Assembly (NCBI RefSeq): GCF_001514495.1
Contig: NZ_BCNM01000012.1
Coordinates: 182,338 to 246,337 of the forward strand
DNA: 64,000 bases
Origin: Paenibacillus pabuli NBRC 13638
Lineage (GTDB): Bacteria; Bacillota; Bacilli; Paenibacillales; Paenibacillaceae
Direction: 5' to 3'
A program made the translations under genes and the position numbers. This document shows positions 26,045 through 35,013 of this stretch, in pieces (positions within the stretch are counted from its first letter, which is position 1; each line of letters opens with the position of its first letter). A model generated the notes under the pieces. The model made no database searches and had not been told where the DNA came from. It saw only the letters and a program-made list of their open reading frames with translations.

Positions 26045-28195
26045 ATGGACTTATTTTCAATCTATCTGAACAGGGAACTCAGGGTAATCATTACAGAGAG
26101 TGATGATATATTGCCTGAATGTGTTCTGGCGACAGCATTGAAAAATCTGGAGTTACTGGGATATACATTTTCGACCAGATTGATTGATATGCTGAGTACG
26201 TGGGAACAAGAGTCATTTGTGCTCTGGGTTGAGCGGGTCATGGAGGAACTTCGTTATATGACAGGTGCTCATCCTATGGGGAACTTTAGCGTTCCAACGT
26301 ATCCTGATCAACTGATGAATATTCATGAGAGCGAGCTTTACCTGAACGCATTGATGCATTATTGGACACTTCATAAGCAGGAGAGCAAACTGGATGAACG
26401 AACATTATGGGTCGGTCAGACCAGGCTTCGTGTGATCGACATCGGTCATCCATCTGATTTTCATCGAATCGGACTTAACTTGCTCGCAGGCCAAATGCCA
26501 CGGTCACCCGTAGCACGAGAGCAGTTCATTTGGTTCGCGACGGAGTATGATGGATGGGATCTGTTCGAGCTGGATCAAATCCTTGTGAAAGAGAATGCGG
26601 CAGTCTATTGTGCTGCATGGTTAAGAACAGGACGAGCTTCATTGGCACATTTCCAGCGATATTTGCGAACAGCAACAGACATACTGCGGCTGGCTGCAGC
26701 TTGTTCCGATGGTGATGTTAGTCTGAAGCGGAACACGCGCTTTCGTTCGTTCAACCGATCTGAGCGTCGTTTGCTGCTTGCTTTGTTAGAGTCTGTTCCC
26801 GAACCGTTGGAAGAGCTGTTTCGTTACAAAGGACGTTGGCTAAGATTAGCTGAACGACTGCATCCGGGTGAGTATCGGCAACGATATCCAAAAGCGGTGA
26901 AAGCCATTGAACAGTTACGCTCTGGAGAGCGCCCGTTTACTTTTTCAGGCAGGGTGGAGCATGCTTTTAAACAAATGGATCGTTCCCTTATACTGACTAC
27001 ACTAGCTGAACGGCCTGATGAGATGGTACGACAATTGGATCGAATGATTCGTTCGGGGGTTGCGGTGCGGGATGTGGTGAGCAAACTGGAAGTTGTGGCA
27101 GACAGGCTTTCTACGCCTGCATTGCTCCATGTGCTTACTCATTTTCGGACAAGAGTGAATGTTCAAGAGCGGAGATGCTTTTTTCCAAAAGGGAATACAG
27201 CCAAGCTGTATGTTTCTGCACAGACGTTGCCACCCATGGATGCTCAGGATGTTCATGTAGTCATCTCGGCAGTGGAGGATGTTTTGCTGAAACGCTTTGC
27301 GAAGTTGCCCTCATTCGGTAATGTCTACATTGATGAAAGACTGCAAGATTATACGATACCGCAGGGGAGCCGCTCAGTAAGTAAATCCCATAAATTCCTA
27401 TCCCGTGGATCATGGGTCCCTTTACCAGCCGGTGATACGGTTCGCTTTTTTATTTGGTGGAGAGAGGGCGGGGGTGCCACCGTTTCTACCGGGCGTGTGA
27501 AAATCGCTCTGTGCTGTGTGGTATACGATTCGGATTGGCACGCTCTGGATCAGGTTTCCTATGCCCATCCAAAGTCGGATAACGTTCAGGCCTTACATAG
27601 CGGCGATATTGTGGTTGTACCGGATGGTGCGGCAGAGTACATCGATATACATATGCCTTCTGCACGTGCGTTTGGGGCCCGATATATTGTATTGATGGTT
27701 AACCTGGTTGCTGATCACCCACTCAATGATTTGTCCGAGGTTTATGCAGGATGGATGATGCGAAAGGCACCGCAGCCGGGTGATATCTTTGAAGTGTCTC
27801 CAGTACAGGACCGGATTGATCTGGCGATGGGTGCACATATAGGTATGCCAGCTATTATAGATTTGCAGGAGCGCCGTATATTATGGTGTGACCTTGGACA
27901 GAAGCAGTTCCCTAGTATACAAAATGATGTAGAGAGCAAGAAGTCAGGTATCGCATCGATCGCAAGAGCCATGACTGAACTGCGACGTCCTGATCTGTAT
28001 ACCTTATTTATGCTGCATGCGACCGCACGCGGAAGATTGGTGGAGACGCTGGGTGCAGCGAATGTTGTGTTTACGGCGGAACTGGAGTCCAATCGTGTAG
28101 CTGAAGTAGCGGAATATTTGACCGAAGGACCTGCTGTGGATCGTACGGTGATTACACCATTGGCACAGGAACGTATTTTGGAGCATTTTTTGTAA
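26045..28195 (+). CDS. Uncharacterised 716-residue protein with TerD-like C-terminal part
   Basis: A cytosolic protein without signal or membrane segments. Residues 1-430 are helical and charged, with no motif I can name. From about residue 455 (SRGSWVPLPAGDTVRFFIWW) there is a beta-rich region resembling TerD-type stress-response domains (KIALCCVVYD, DIHMPSARAFGARYIVLMV). It ends with FEVSPVQDRIDLAMG and IIDLQERRILWCDLG. This recalls an uncharacterised actinobacterial/myxobacterial family (MXAN_6230/SCO0854 type) normally carrying a RING-like cysteine cluster, which is missing here. I rank this as a tentative assignment from memory. The start has CAGGGAGA upstream. It stands alone with its own promoter and terminator. 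Confidence 0.75.
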   Translation: MDLFSIYLNRELRVIITESDDILPECVLATALKNLELLGYTFSTRLIDMLSTWEQESFVLWVERVMEELRYMTGAHPMGNFSVPTYPDQLMNIHESELYLNALMHYWTLHKQESKLDERTLWVGQTRLRVIDIGHPSDFHRIGLNLLAGQMPRSPVAREQFIWFATEYDGWDLFELDQILVKENAAVYCAAWLRTGRASLAHFQRYLRTATDILRLAAACSDGDVSLKRNTRFRSFNRSERRLLLALLESVPEPLEELFRYKGRWLRLAERLHPGEYRQRYPKAVKAIEQLRSGERPFTFSGRVEHAFKQMDRSLILTTLAERPDEMVRQLDRMIRSGVAVRDVVSKLEVVADRLSTPALLHVLTHFRTRVNVQERRCFFPKGNTAKLYVSAQTLPPMDAQDVHVVISAVEDVLLKRFAKLPSFGNVYIDERLQDYTIPQGSRSVSKSHKFLSRGSWVPLPAGDTVRFFIWWREGGGATVSTGRVKIALCCVVYDSDWHALDQVSYAHPKSDNVQALHSGDIVVVPDGAAEYIDIHMPSARAFGARYIVLMVNLVADHPLNDLSEVYAGWMMRKAPQPGDIFEVSPVQDRIDLAMGAHIGMPAIIDLQERRILWCDLGQKQFPSIQNDVESKKSGIASIARAMTELRRPDLYTLFMLHATARGRLVETLGAANVVFTAELESNRVAEVAEYLTEGPAVDRTVITPLAQERILEHFL

Positions 28196-28240
28196 GGATA
28201 GGGAGTTCGTGAAGCCTGAGCTCGTATTATATAAAATGGT

Positions 28241-28296
28241 AAGAGGTATTTGTCATGTTGGCCCATTAAGGTCTTCTTGGCAAATACCTCTTTTGC
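28241..28296 (+). terminator. Hairpin after the TerD-like gene
   Basis: AGAGGTATTTG (28242-28252) pairs with CAAATACCTCT (28281-28291) across a 28-base loop, followed by a short T run. The rest of 28297-28416 shows nothing. Confidence 0.6.
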
Positions 28297-28416
28297 TGTG
28301 TCTTCATATTTCTTCGATGTGTAGCAATAGTCCAACCCATAAGAATTCTCGGACACTGGCATTCACCAAGATATAGCTTGCTTGAGTTGGAGACATGGCC
28401 TAATTGATTCTACATG

Positions 28417-29001
28417 TTATTCATACATACGCTGTTCCACTTCAGTTAATGCAATATGGTAATCTTCTTTTGAATTATCGATATAAGCCACGGCTGAGGG
28501 GGGCAGCGGCCAAGCGACTTGTTTGTGGGAAAGTGAAGCAGTGAACGCCTCCCAGTTCGCGAGTTTCCATTCATCCAGTGGAGATTGTCTGGCTGTAATT
28601 CGCTCACGATACAATGCTTCATTAGCCAGATAAATATAGGCCACACGAACATCTGTATCCTGCAAGGATCGGCCGATTCGGGCAAGCTCTTGCTCGATCC
28701 AATCTGGTGTTCCGGTTTCTTTGGTAAACGGGCCCACAACAACAGTATCGATACCCAATTGCACGTTGTCCAGTGCAGCATCCATCGTAATACGGTATCC
28801 CAGATCACGGCACAGCCGTTTGTATTCCGGTGAATCCCGATCGGATGGGTCGAGTCCTTGTAGGGTCATTATGGCTTCAGCAGCTGGACGCAGCAGGATA
28901 TCCATATCCAAAAAAGCAGCTTTATGTTTACGCGAGAGGGCTTTGGCAAGGGTTGTTTTGCCGCTCCCGGCCCCGCCAAGAAAGAAAATCAGTTTGCTCA
29001 T
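28417..29001 (-). CDS. P-loop kinase-like ATPase
   Basis: A 194-residue single-domain P-loop protein. Walker A GGAGSGKTT starts at residue 9, a shikimate/adenylate kinase-like LDMD follows near residue 31, and VVVGPF near residue 88 fits the Walker B strand. An Arg-containing lid stretch (RERITARQ) lies near residue 133. It probably phosphorylates a small molecule, but the substrate is unknown; AAA family ATPase is the usual automatic name. SD TGAGGAGGA precedes the ATG. It is transcribed alone. Confidence 0.85.
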   Translation of the reverse strand: MSKLIFFLGGAGSGKTTLAKALSRKHKAAFLDMDILLRPAAEAIMTLQGLDPSDRDSPEYKRLCRDLGYRITMDAALDNVQLGIDTVVVGPFTKETGTPDWIEQELARIGRSLQDTDVRVAYIYLANEALYRERITARQSPLDEWKLANWEAFTASLSHKQVAWPLPPSAVAYIDNSKEDYHIALTEVEQRMYE

Positions 29002-29300
29002 GATTTGAATGTCCTCCTCATAATGAATAGAAAGAATATGTAATGTGTGTGAGTAAGAATAAGAGATTCATGATGACACTCCAGATGTGGAATGACTTGT
29101 TTATTTTATCACAAACGTCCTCAATGGATAGCTGGACAGAAAAGGAAGGATCAGGTAATATAATACCTAGATTTACTATGCATAGATTTCCGATGTATAC
29201 GACCAAGTGATTTTATGGAGTTAATGTTGAATTTTTAAGAAGTGGTAAAAGTGGTTGTGGTTATTGGACGTGGGAGCATGAACAAAGGGGAGTGACAGCT
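29002..29300. other. Intergenic region between divergent genes
   Basis: 299 bases between the kinase-like gene and the padR-like gene. It must hold both promoters. It is AT-rich, but I find no convincing -35/-10 pair, structured leader or small gene with an SD. Confidence 0.5.
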
Positions 29301-29636
29301 TTGCAGGTAAACAAACAAATGATTAAAGGCAGCACGGAGACATTGATTCTTACGCTACTAAAGGAACAGCCGCTATACGGTTATGAATTGATCAAGGAAC
29401 TCCATCGTCAATCCGAGGGTGTGTTTAATTTGAAGGAAGGTACGTTATATCCCATTCTGCACGCGATGGAGCTTGAGGGATGGGTGGAGTCTTACTGGAT
29501 GGAGGTTGAAGGTCGGAAACGCAAATATTATTCCATTTCTGACAAGGGTATGGAGGCGTTGCAGCATAAAAAAGCCGAGTGGCTTTTATTCCGTGGTGCC
29601 GTGGATCGGGTGCTTGGAGAGGGAGGCTTAACATGA
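29301..29636 (+). CDS. PadR-family transcriptional regulator
   Basis: A 111-residue PadR winged helix-turn-helix protein. The family signature is present: MIKGSTETLILTLL, then PLYGYELIKEL, EGTLYPILHAME in the recognition/wing region, and KRKYYSISDKG. PadR regulators usually repress the operon they belong to. The TTG at 29301 has AGGGGAG 8 bases upstream; a GTG at 29292 overlaps that SD. The stop overlaps the next start (ATGA), linking it to the SEDS-type protein, an arrangement seen in other Firmicutes. Confidence 0.93.
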   Translation: MQVNKQMIKGSTETLILTLLKEQPLYGYELIKELHRQSEGVFNLKEGTLYPILHAMELEGWVESYWMEVEGRKRKYYSISDKGMEALQHKKAEWLLFRGAVDRVLGEGGLT

Positions 29637-30985
29637 CCGATCAACATGCGAAGATTAAACATTATCTTGATCAACTGTGTAGTCAGGTTAAGGCACGTGA
29701 AGTACATACTGATCTGCGTGATGAGCTTGGCAACCACATGGAAGAAATGATGCTGGACAAGGAGCAAGAGGGCTTCACTCAAGAAGAGGCGGCTATGTAT
29801 GCCATTGAGCAGATGGGGGATCCCGCAGTGGTGGGCAAAAGCATGCACCGGTTGCATCGTCATCGTATGCATTGGGGACTGTTCATTGGATTAATTGGTT
29901 TGGCTACAGTTAGCCTGTTGATAATGTGGATTTTTACAACGAATGTCGCAGATGTAAAGTATCAGTCCTTATATCGGGGGCATGTGGTGTACACGGTTAT
30001 AGGTGTAACGATAATGTTGTTCTTTATTTACTTTGATTATCGTAAGTTGAAAAGAGCAGCCTGGTGGATCTATATTCTACTTAATGCCATGCTGTGGATC
30101 AATCCAGTGCTATCTTCCACTTACGATGGGATAAATAGGTTCTGGGTGTTACCATTAGGCTTTGTGTTAGATGTGACCACGGCTTCAATGTGGATTTTGC
30201 CACTTGCTATAGGTGCCATTATGCTGGACAAGCTTCGTTCCAATTGTAATCTGCAATCCATATTAACCTATATTGCAATGGTGGCGTTACCTGCGGTGCT
30301 ATTGTTTCTAATGACGGATTGGGTTCGCATGTTTCTGTTTGGCACAATGTCCATTATTTTATTTGGCTGGCTCACGCGAAAATGGCTTTACACAGCCTTA
30401 GGTGCTGTTGTAACAGGAAGTGTTTTTGTATTGTTATTGTTTTTTGCAGATCAATACGGAGGCCTGAAGAGGCTCTCTGTCGTTTTGAATCTTCAGGAAA
30501 ACCGCTACGGGAGTGGTTATAGCAATTATTCCATTATTGAAATTATTCGATCAGCCGGCTGGTGGGGTAACGGGATTGATACAACGTTTGACAGTTTTAA
30601 AACGAGTTATAAGGATTACCCAGGTGTGCTGCTCATTGATGTGTTTGGCTGGTCAGCCGGGATATTGTTATTGGTGGGGATCATTTGGTTTGTTGTCAGT
30701 ATGGTAAAGATGCTTCCTCGCATTCGGGATGATTTTGGTCGCATGATTTTGGTCAGTATCACAGCCATGTTTGCAATGCAAATCATCTATTCGTTGGCGA
30801 TGTCCACCGGTAAGGTTCCAATCCTTAGCATTCCCTTTCCTTTTATTGGATACGGAAATCACCTGATGTTTGATTATGCCATGTTCGGTTTACTTCTTGG
30901 TATTTACCGCAGGAAGGATACTATTTCAAAGAAAAATGACAAAATGCGGCAGAAGGTGGATGCCGACCCAATAATGAGTTCATAG
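29633..30985 (+). CDS. SEDS-family (FtsW/RodA/SpoVE-like) protein with HAAS-type prefix
   Basis: A 450-residue membrane protein. Residues 1-85 form a cytosolic helical prefix of HAAS/permease-prefix type (LRDELGNHMEEMM, FTQEEAAMYAIEQMGDP). About ten transmembrane segments follow, with SEDS features: DGINRFW, GGLKRLSVVLNL, a large extracellular loop, and YKDYPGVLLIDVFGWSAG, in which the Asp aligns with the catalytic Asp of the RodA/FtsW loop (TDFIFAVIGEELG type). SEDS proteins polymerise lipid II into glycan strands. Coupling to PadR suggests a conditional, perhaps stress-induced, paralogue. The ATG at 29633 is chosen by ATGA overlap and AGGGAGG SD. Confidence 0.88.
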   Translation: MTDQHAKIKHYLDQLCSQVKAREVHTDLRDELGNHMEEMMLDKEQEGFTQEEAAMYAIEQMGDPAVVGKSMHRLHRHRMHWGLFIGLIGLATVSLLIMWIFTTNVADVKYQSLYRGHVVYTVIGVTIMLFFIYFDYRKLKRAAWWIYILLNAMLWINPVLSSTYDGINRFWVLPLGFVLDVTTASMWILPLAIGAIMLDKLRSNCNLQSILTYIAMVALPAVLLFLMTDWVRMFLFGTMSIILFGWLTRKWLYTALGAVVTGSVFVLLLFFADQYGGLKRLSVVLNLQENRYGSGYSNYSIIEIIRSAGWWGNGIDTTFDSFKTSYKDYPGVLLIDVFGWSAGILLLVGIIWFVVSMVKMLPRIRDDFGRMILVSITAMFAMQIIYSLAMSTGKVPILSIPFPFIGYGNHLMFDYAMFGLLLGIYRRKDTISKKNDKMRQKVDADPIMSS

Positions 30986-31010
30986 GCATCCAGACTCATT
31001 ACCGCATTTT
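30941..31010. terminator. Complex inverted-repeat structure at the SEDS gene end
   Basis: Outer arms AAAATGCGG (30941-30949) and CCGCATTTT (31002-31010) enclose two crossing pairs: GGATGCC/GGCATCC (30958-30964 with 30985-30991) and TAATGAGT/ACTCATTA (30972-30979 with 30994-31001). The SEDS stop codon lies inside. The SgrR-like gene converges from the other side, so this is probably a bidirectional terminator, though the T-tails are short. Confidence 0.55.
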
Positions 31011-31046
31011 GAAACGAAGGGATTGTTATTCTCGTTTAACGAGCAT

Positions 31047-32816
31047 TTATGGGAACCAGATGTGCCGGAGGTTTACCCATCCCTGACTGTTGAAGGAAAG
31101 GCCGCGAACGGAAGGCAGATAGGCAGTCTCCACAGGTTTTTCTGTTAAATGGAACAATAAACTCTGCTGTAGCAAAAATTGTTCGACCCGATCCAGTTCG
31201 GCAGTTCGGTCAGCTGATATTTGCGAAGCAACAACGGTTTGCAGCATCTCCTGTACCCTCTTCTTGGAAAAGTCCTCCAGATGCTCCGATAAGGTGAGAT
31301 AGAGATCGTATCTGCGCAATTCTTCGTCCCGATCCCGTATCAGCGAGAAGAGAATCAGATCGGATTCCAGCCGCAGATGACCTTTGAACTGTTCCATTGT
31401 ACCCGTGCGGACTGTACAGGAGAAGCCGCACATTTCCAATGACGATGCCAAACGTTTGGCATCCATCCGATATTGAGGAATAGTTGCGATGTGCAAGGAG
31501 ATCGGGATGTTAAAAGTGGGGTGCTGAGACGAATGAGTTACCTTTTCTGCATTCATTAACATCTTACCACTTTCTCCTGGATCACTTTCATGCATATCAT
31601 TCCGATACATTTCAGCAATACACGCCTGAACATGTGTTCTTACATCCGGATCGCTTAGCGGTCCGGTTTTTTGCGTATTACAAGTGAGTAATTTGCGCAC
31701 CATCACGCCTGCACTTATCTGTGTCCAGTCCCTACCCTCAGACGAGGATGGATTATGAACAAGATGGAAGAAGGGAGATTCGATATCTTGCCTTTCATCC
31801 AAATGTGCAGGGGTACTCCACGGAATCTGTAGAATATCTACTCGGTCCAGATGGGCTCTGCCTTGAAAATACATCGGAAAAGCTTCAAGTCTGCACAGGT
31901 GATCATCCCAGGTTGTGACCTTGAAAGGGCCCGTTCCTATAGGCTTCTGCATGGTATTCGGTAGATCTGGTTCATTGTCTCCATTTTTATGCTGCCCGTA
32001 AGGGGCTTGTGAAACAATCGCTGCACGGCTCGTAGAAAGAAAGGGCAAAAACAATTCGTGTGGGGCTTTGAGCTTGAAACAAACGGTCAAGGTATCTGCT
32101 GCTTCAATCGAAAGAATTTGTTTGCTCACATCGCGGTATAATGTCCGGCGTTCTGTGGATTGCAGTCGTTCAAATGTATACACCACATCCGCAGCGGTCA
32201 ACAGATGTCCATTGTGAAAAGTAACACCTTTACGCAAATAAAAAAAACATGTTCTCCGATCTGAACTGATATCCCAGGTATGAGACAGGCAGGGAACAAT
32301 CTCTCCATGTTCATTACGTTGAACCAGCCCGTCGAACACATGACTGGTGACAAAAGATTCGGCCAGCAGATTGATATAAAGGGGATCAAGCGCGTGCAGC
32401 TGTTGGCGGATCGGTAACCTGAGCGTATCAATTCTCTCATTATGGCTGCCAGCTTCCGTATGATGTCCAGAATAACCAAGCAGCCACTGGTTTAGGTGAT
32501 CCTGCATCGTCGTAGAATTGGAGTAAGCACCAACCTGTTCGGCAGCTTGCTGCAGCTCCCGGCGATTCATGGCTTGCATCATGTATTCTGCTGCAATTTG
32601 ATCAGCCGGAACAAGCAGGGTTAGCGTTGAACGCCGTCCGCGTCCGCGTTGGGACACCCAACGAATCCATTCGTTGGCAACCATTTTTTTGACGATTGTT
32701 AACGTGTTACGGTGTGTACAATCAAGTAGTTCAGCAAGGTCGGCAAGTGTAACTTCGTGTTCTGTCTTGTGACCAAGTCGGTTATGCAGCAGCAGATATT
32801 GCTGGTGTAATTTCAA
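31047..32816 (-). CDS. SgrR-type regulator: HTH plus solute-binding domain
   Basis: A 589-residue protein with an N-terminal SgrR_N winged helix (~1-115, TLADLAELLDCTHRNTLTIVKKM) and an SBP_bac_5-type extracellular solute-binding fold used as a cytosolic sensor (~130-575). Typical peptide-binding-protein features are LAESFVTSHVFDGLVQ, FHNGHLLTAADVVYTFERL and KPIGTGPFKV. There is no signal peptide, as expected for a regulator. E. coli SgrR senses sugar-phosphate stress; Bacillus members regulate transport genes. The ligand is unknown. The TTG start has AGGAGGG 8 bases upstream. It is divergent from the DUF4173-type gene. Confidence 0.9.
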   Translation of the reverse strand: MKLHQQYLLLHNRLGHKTEHEVTLADLAELLDCTHRNTLTIVKKMVANEWIRWVSQRGRGRRSTLTLLVPADQIAAEYMMQAMNRRELQQAAEQVGAYSNSTTMQDHLNQWLLGYSGHHTEAGSHNERIDTLRLPIRQQLHALDPLYINLLAESFVTSHVFDGLVQRNEHGEIVPCLSHTWDISSDRRTCFFYLRKGVTFHNGHLLTAADVVYTFERLQSTERRTLYRDVSKQILSIEAADTLTVCFKLKAPHELFLPFLSTSRAAIVSQAPYGQHKNGDNEPDLPNTMQKPIGTGPFKVTTWDDHLCRLEAFPMYFQGRAHLDRVDILQIPWSTPAHLDERQDIESPFFHLVHNPSSSEGRDWTQISAGVMVRKLLTCNTQKTGPLSDPDVRTHVQACIAEMYRNDMHESDPGESGKMLMNAEKVTHSSQHPTFNIPISLHIATIPQYRMDAKRLASSLEMCGFSCTVRTGTMEQFKGHLRLESDLILFSLIRDRDEELRRYDLYLTLSEHLEDFSKKRVQEMLQTVVASQISADRTAELDRVEQFLLQQSLLFHLTEKPVETAYLPSVRGLSFNSQGWVNLRHIWFP

Positions 32817-32950
32817 ATATGAAGCCCTCCTGGGAGATGATCACGATGGTAATGTCATAAAATAAGAAGTTTTGTTCATTTTTATTTCTATTTATATTCT
32901 TATTTTATCATCTAAAATTAAACATAGAAAGTATAATGGAGGTTTTTCCC

Positions 32951-34570
32951 ATGATTGATAAAATAATGGCTTCACCGCAACGCGCTTTAATCACGCTGCT
33001 ATCTGCATGGATACTGGCTGTCATTCAACAGTATTTATTCTTTGGCAATGAGATAGGCGTATCGTATCCGATCTTTGTTATTCTCTTTTATGGTTTCATG
33101 TATCTTTTTGCCCGGGATCGTATGAGGTCATTCAAGTGGATTGATGCATTTGTAGGGGGCGTTGTTTTTTTGTTGTCGCTAACTTTTATGTTATACGACA
33201 ATGAACCGCTGTACGCTCTCAATTTCCTGGCTGTACCGGGCCTTATTAGCTTACATATGACATATCTGATGGGTAGAAAACGGAGGCAGTGGTGGGAAAT
33301 TGGCTTGATCGGTACGGCTATTGACCATCTGGTACCACAAGCCATACGACATTGGGGGACCATTGGGGCTATGGCTGTAAAAGCAGGAGGACGTGGCATA
33401 GGCAAGTCACAGAAAACAGTTGTTTTCAAAGTGCTCATTGGCCTGGTGGCATCCTTGCCCATCCTCATTGTGGTCTTATCCTTACTGTCTTCTGCTGATG
33501 GAATTTTCAATCAATATTTATCCGGATTCCCGGAGTGGCTGAATCAATTAACATTTACGCCAGGATTACCGAGAATCCTCTGGATTATTATTGCAGGTGT
33601 ATTGTTGTTCGGTTATGTATGGGGATTCGTACAGCCGATGCAATATGAAGCAGAGAAGAGAGCGAACGCACATTGGAAAAATGGAGCAGAATCCGCGGTT
33701 ATTCCGCGTGATCATACGCTTGAAGCCTCTCCTGTAAACCCGATTGTCGAGGGGGAAGTTACGAATCAGATCACGGCCGAGGAACCCTGCACGCAGGTTC
33801 ATCGGGAACCATTCAAATTGGACCCGGTCATTGTGGGCACGATGCTGCTGGTCATTAACTGTGTGTACGTTCTGTTTGTGCTCGTACAGTTTTCGTACTT
33901 GTTTGGTGCAGGCGACGGGCAGCTTCCGGCCGATCTGTCTTACGCGGAGTATGCGAGAAGTGGATTCGCAGAATTGGTTCTCGTCACAGGCATTAACTTT
34001 TTTATTCTTATTGTTGCATTGCAGTATACCCGTCCGAGTGGAAAAGCTGGTTTAATCATGCATCAAGTGTTACTTTTGGTTCTGGTCTGTTGCTCAGCAA
34101 TCATGTTGTATTCCGCGTTTATGCGTCTGAATCTCTATGAGCAGGCTTATGGATATACGTACATTCGATTCCTAGTGCACGCATTCATGATCTTCCTGGC
34201 ACTTCTATTATTGATTGCCGGTCTTCGTATACGTTACACAACGATACCGCTGATTCGCTGGTATATTGTGCTGGCACTCACAGCCTATGTTGCAGTCAAT
34301 TATGTGGGAATGGATAAACGAATTGCCGAGCTAAATATCGAACGTTATCATCAGACGGGCACAATCGATGCTTCATACCTGGCGAGTCTGTCGGCAGATG
34401 CAGTTCCGCTACTGCGGGAGTTTGCCTTGGAAGAGTATCCGATTCTAAAGAAGAAGCTCTTGGAGCGCCATGCCTTCCTGGACAAGAATTCAGCAGACCT
34501 TTCCTGGCCTTCTTATAACATGGCAAGACATAGGGCTGAGCTTGAATTGTCCAAATTGAGAACGGAATGA
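32951..34570 (+). CDS. DUF4173-type polytopic membrane protein
   Basis: A ~539-residue protein with about 12-13 predicted transmembrane segments. A hydrophilic cytosolic loop lies around residues 230-290 and a soluble tail of ~80 residues (LSADAVPLLREFALEEYPILKKK) ends it. Layout and motifs (SSADGIFNQYL, GYTYIRFLVHAFM, NYVGMDKRIAELNIERY) match the DUF4153/DUF4173 family, whose function is unknown. The ATG at 32951 has ATGGAGGT 7 bases upstream. It is divergent from the SgrR-like gene, which might regulate it (inference from position only). Confidence 0.85.
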   Translation: MIDKIMASPQRALITLLSAWILAVIQQYLFFGNEIGVSYPIFVILFYGFMYLFARDRMRSFKWIDAFVGGVVFLLSLTFMLYDNEPLYALNFLAVPGLISLHMTYLMGRKRRQWWEIGLIGTAIDHLVPQAIRHWGTIGAMAVKAGGRGIGKSQKTVVFKVLIGLVASLPILIVVLSLLSSADGIFNQYLSGFPEWLNQLTFTPGLPRILWIIIAGVLLFGYVWGFVQPMQYEAEKRANAHWKNGAESAVIPRDHTLEASPVNPIVEGEVTNQITAEEPCTQVHREPFKLDPVIVGTMLLVINCVYVLFVLVQFSYLFGAGDGQLPADLSYAEYARSGFAELVLVTGINFFILIVALQYTRPSGKAGLIMHQVLLLVLVCCSAIMLYSAFMRLNLYEQAYGYTYIRFLVHAFMIFLALLLLIAGLRIRYTTIPLIRWYIVLALTAYVAVNYVGMDKRIAELNIERYHQTGTIDASYLASLSADAVPLLREFALEEYPILKKKLLERHAFLDKNSADLSWPSYNMARHRAELELSKLRTE

Positions 34571-34662
34571 ATTCATCTATCTGTTTTCCAGCAATGAATT
34601 TATGCAAAATCAATATGTAAGTGTTATACTATAAAAACTAACCTATAAAGGGGGTGAATTCC

Positions 34663-35013
34663 TTGTTTGAACTTCATGAATTAATACCTTATATATTCAC
34701 AATCGGACTCATTTTCACCGTCAGTTATGCTTATATTGCCCATCTGCATTGCGGCATGACAGAGTACTGGATGGAAGCTGGAGCCGGTGGTGGACTTGAA
34801 CCAGGCTTGCCTGCATTGTTCCTGGATGCACACCACAGACCTGAAGCATTAACTCGAATGGTCAGACGCAGAGAATCACCGGATGAAGATGAACCCGATT
34901 GCACGCCCTCGTTGAGCGAAATTCCTACAAATCAACGAGGAGGATATATATGGAACATAAGACAAGCAAGGGGTTCACTTTTACATCGGGCAAGGGACGG
35001 ATCTATGGCCTGA
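34663..35013 (+). CDS. Small membrane protein upstream of yidC, unknown
   Basis: A possible 116-residue protein starting at TTG with AAAGGGGGTG 8 bases upstream. One transmembrane helix covers residues ~8-28 (LIPYIFTIGLIFTVSYAYI), followed by a Gly/Glu/Pro-rich tail. I recognise no family. Its end overlaps the first ~64 bases of yidC in another frame, and the yidC SD lies inside it, so the two would be coupled. The good SD and N-terminal helix support it; the Arg-rich tail reading into yidC is less gene-like. Confidence 0.5.
   Translation: MFELHELIPYIFTIGLIFTVSYAYIAHLHCGMTEYWMEAGAGGGLEPGLPALFLDAHHRPEALTRMVRRRESPDEDEPDCTPSLSEIPTNQRGGYIWNIRQARGSLLHRARDGSMA

Noticed and set aside
27742..28362. 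A 206-codon minus-strand ORF overlapping the end of the TerD-like gene
   Set aside because: No domain or SD and it runs through the coding strand of a well-supported gene and its hairpin.
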